Of a DNA stretch of 64,000 nucleotides, positions 63,548 to 64,000 are shown piece after piece. Each line of letters opens with the position of its first letter. The first letter of the stretch is position 1. This DNA comes from Promicromonospora umidemergens. Lineage in GTDB: Bacteria; Actinomycetota; Actinomycetes; Actinomycetales; Cellulomonadaceae. The stretch is taken from the NCBI RefSeq assembly GCF_024171995.1, contig NZ_JAMTCT010000003.1, positions 1 to 64,000 of the forward strand. Reading direction: 5' to 3'. The position numbers were made by a program, and so were the translations under genes. The notes beneath the pieces are model-generated. The model was not told where the DNA came from and did not search any database. It saw nothing but the letters and a program-made list of their open reading frames with translations.

Positions 63548-64000
63548 ATGAGTGCGGACGTGCGCGTCGGGGTGCTCGGCCCCGTCACCGCGTGGGTCGA
63601 CGGCGCCGAGGCGACCCTTGGCGGCCCGCGCCAGCGGGCGGTGCTCGCGCGGCTGGTCGCCGCCCGCGGACGGGTCGTGACCGCCGGCCGCCTGGTCGAG
63701 GACCTGTGGGAGGACCCGCCGCAGGGTGCGCTGGTCACGCTGCGCACGTTCGTCGCGGCGCTGCGTCGCGGCATCGAGCCCGGGCGGACGGCGCGCACTC
63801 CGGCCCGGCTGCTCGTGACCGACGGCCCCGGATACGCGCTGCGCGGCGTCGAGGTGGACGCCTGGTCGTTCGAGGCCACGGTGTCCGGTGCCCGGGATCT
63901 GGCCCCCGGTGCGGCGCACGCCGCCCTCGACCGGGCGCTCGACGCCTGGCGCGGGACTCCTTACGCCGCGCTGGACCAGCCGTGGGCGGTCGCCGAGCGG
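63548..64000 (+). CDS. AfsR/SARP-type regulator, N-terminal part (runs off the window)
   Basis: The first 151 codons are visible. The N-terminal OmpR-like wHTH is VRVGVLGPVTAWVDGAEATLGGPRQRAVLARLVAARGRVVTAGRLVEDLWEDPPQGALVTLRTFVAALRR. It is followed by the start of a bacterial transcriptional activation domain (VDAWSFEATVSGARDLAPGAAHAALDRALDAWRGTPYAAL). SARP proteins activate specialised or stress genes by recruiting RNA polymerase. It is close to and divergent from the Asp-nucleophile hydrolase gene. Its C-terminal architecture cannot be seen. Confidence 0.9.
   Translation, partial: MSADVRVGVLGPVTAWVDGAEATLGGPRQRAVLARLVAARGRVVTAGRLVEDLWEDPPQGALVTLRTFVAALRRGIEPGRTARTPARLLVTDGPGYALRGVEVDAWSFEATVSGARDLAPGAAHAALDRALDAWRGTPYAALDQPWAVAER

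Overview
The window is a typical piece of a high-GC actinobacterial chromosome. Its codon use is strongly GC-biased, Shine-Dalgarno sites are often GGAGG-like, several starts are GTG or TTG, and many genes overlap by 4 bp (ATGA or GTGA). The gene content fits Micrococcales, with a profile like Cellulomonadaceae or Promicromonosporaceae: F420-type oxidoreductases, DinB/TIGR03086 thiol-type proteins, DUF6912, DUF6928, DUF3175 and DUF1918/1876 families, an Rv3235-like protein, and a secreted GH16 beta-glucanase with a ricin-type lectin tail. The family placement is inference. No rRNA, tRNA, CRISPR array or prophage was seen.

Layout. 1-0.45 kb: the start of an IS30-like transposase cut by the window edge, then a cluster of short TTGCGGTTCGGCGC repeats. 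0.5-3.8 kb: divergent endonuclease V, a VOC protein, DUF6928, DUF6912 and a HisN-type phosphatase. 3.9-8.8 kb: an orphan CpaE-like/CpaB(SAF)-like pair, a BldC-like small HTH protein, a conserved hypothetical, a LysM membrane protein and an Rv3235-like protein. 8.8-12.3 kb: a kinase pair, DinB and a TipA-type MerR regulator. 12.3-18.6 kb: aldehyde dehydrogenase plus DUF779, a von Willebrand lipoprotein, a small membrane protein and the GAF regulator that usually accompanies such dehydrogenases. 18.7-20.5 kb: sulfurtransferase and SufE. 20.5-26.4 kb: phosphotransferase, methyltransferase, MocR with a divergent EamA exporter, and TIGR03086 with a divergent MarR. 26.4-34.4 kb: a complete kdp potassium operon, orf43-kdpF-A-B-C-D-E, including two very small membrane genes. 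34.4-38.9 kb: an LLM oxidoreductase and a zinc-ribbon / zinc-ribbon membrane protein / SPFH set like Bacillus YdjG-YdjI, then UspA. 39-45.8 kb: a ketopantoate-reductase-like gene, a second cluster of the short repeats, and moaA, moaE and moeA interrupted by a TetR/membrane protein pair. 45.9-51.4 kb: Ddn-like oxidoreductase, orphan nucleotidyltransferase, S66 peptidase, Fic, Hsp20, GH16. 51.5-54 kb: ornithine cyclodeaminase plus an arginine/dimethylarginine hydrolase with a divergent Lrp regulator. 54-64 kb: DedA, MFS, regulators, SDR, isochorismatase, two alpha/beta hydrolases, TetR with twin operators, DsbA, and the start of a SARP regulator.

The least explained material lies between genes. 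There are two families of long, nearly perfect hairpins, each with two copies in the window; a short GC-rich repeat family in two clusters; and several strong palindromes: 12801-12840, 17158-17181, 42101-42131, 48030-48072 and 61363-61415. The last three sit where local repressors would act. The best functional inference is a two-gene arginine-to-proline route at 51.5-53.5 kb under Lrp control.
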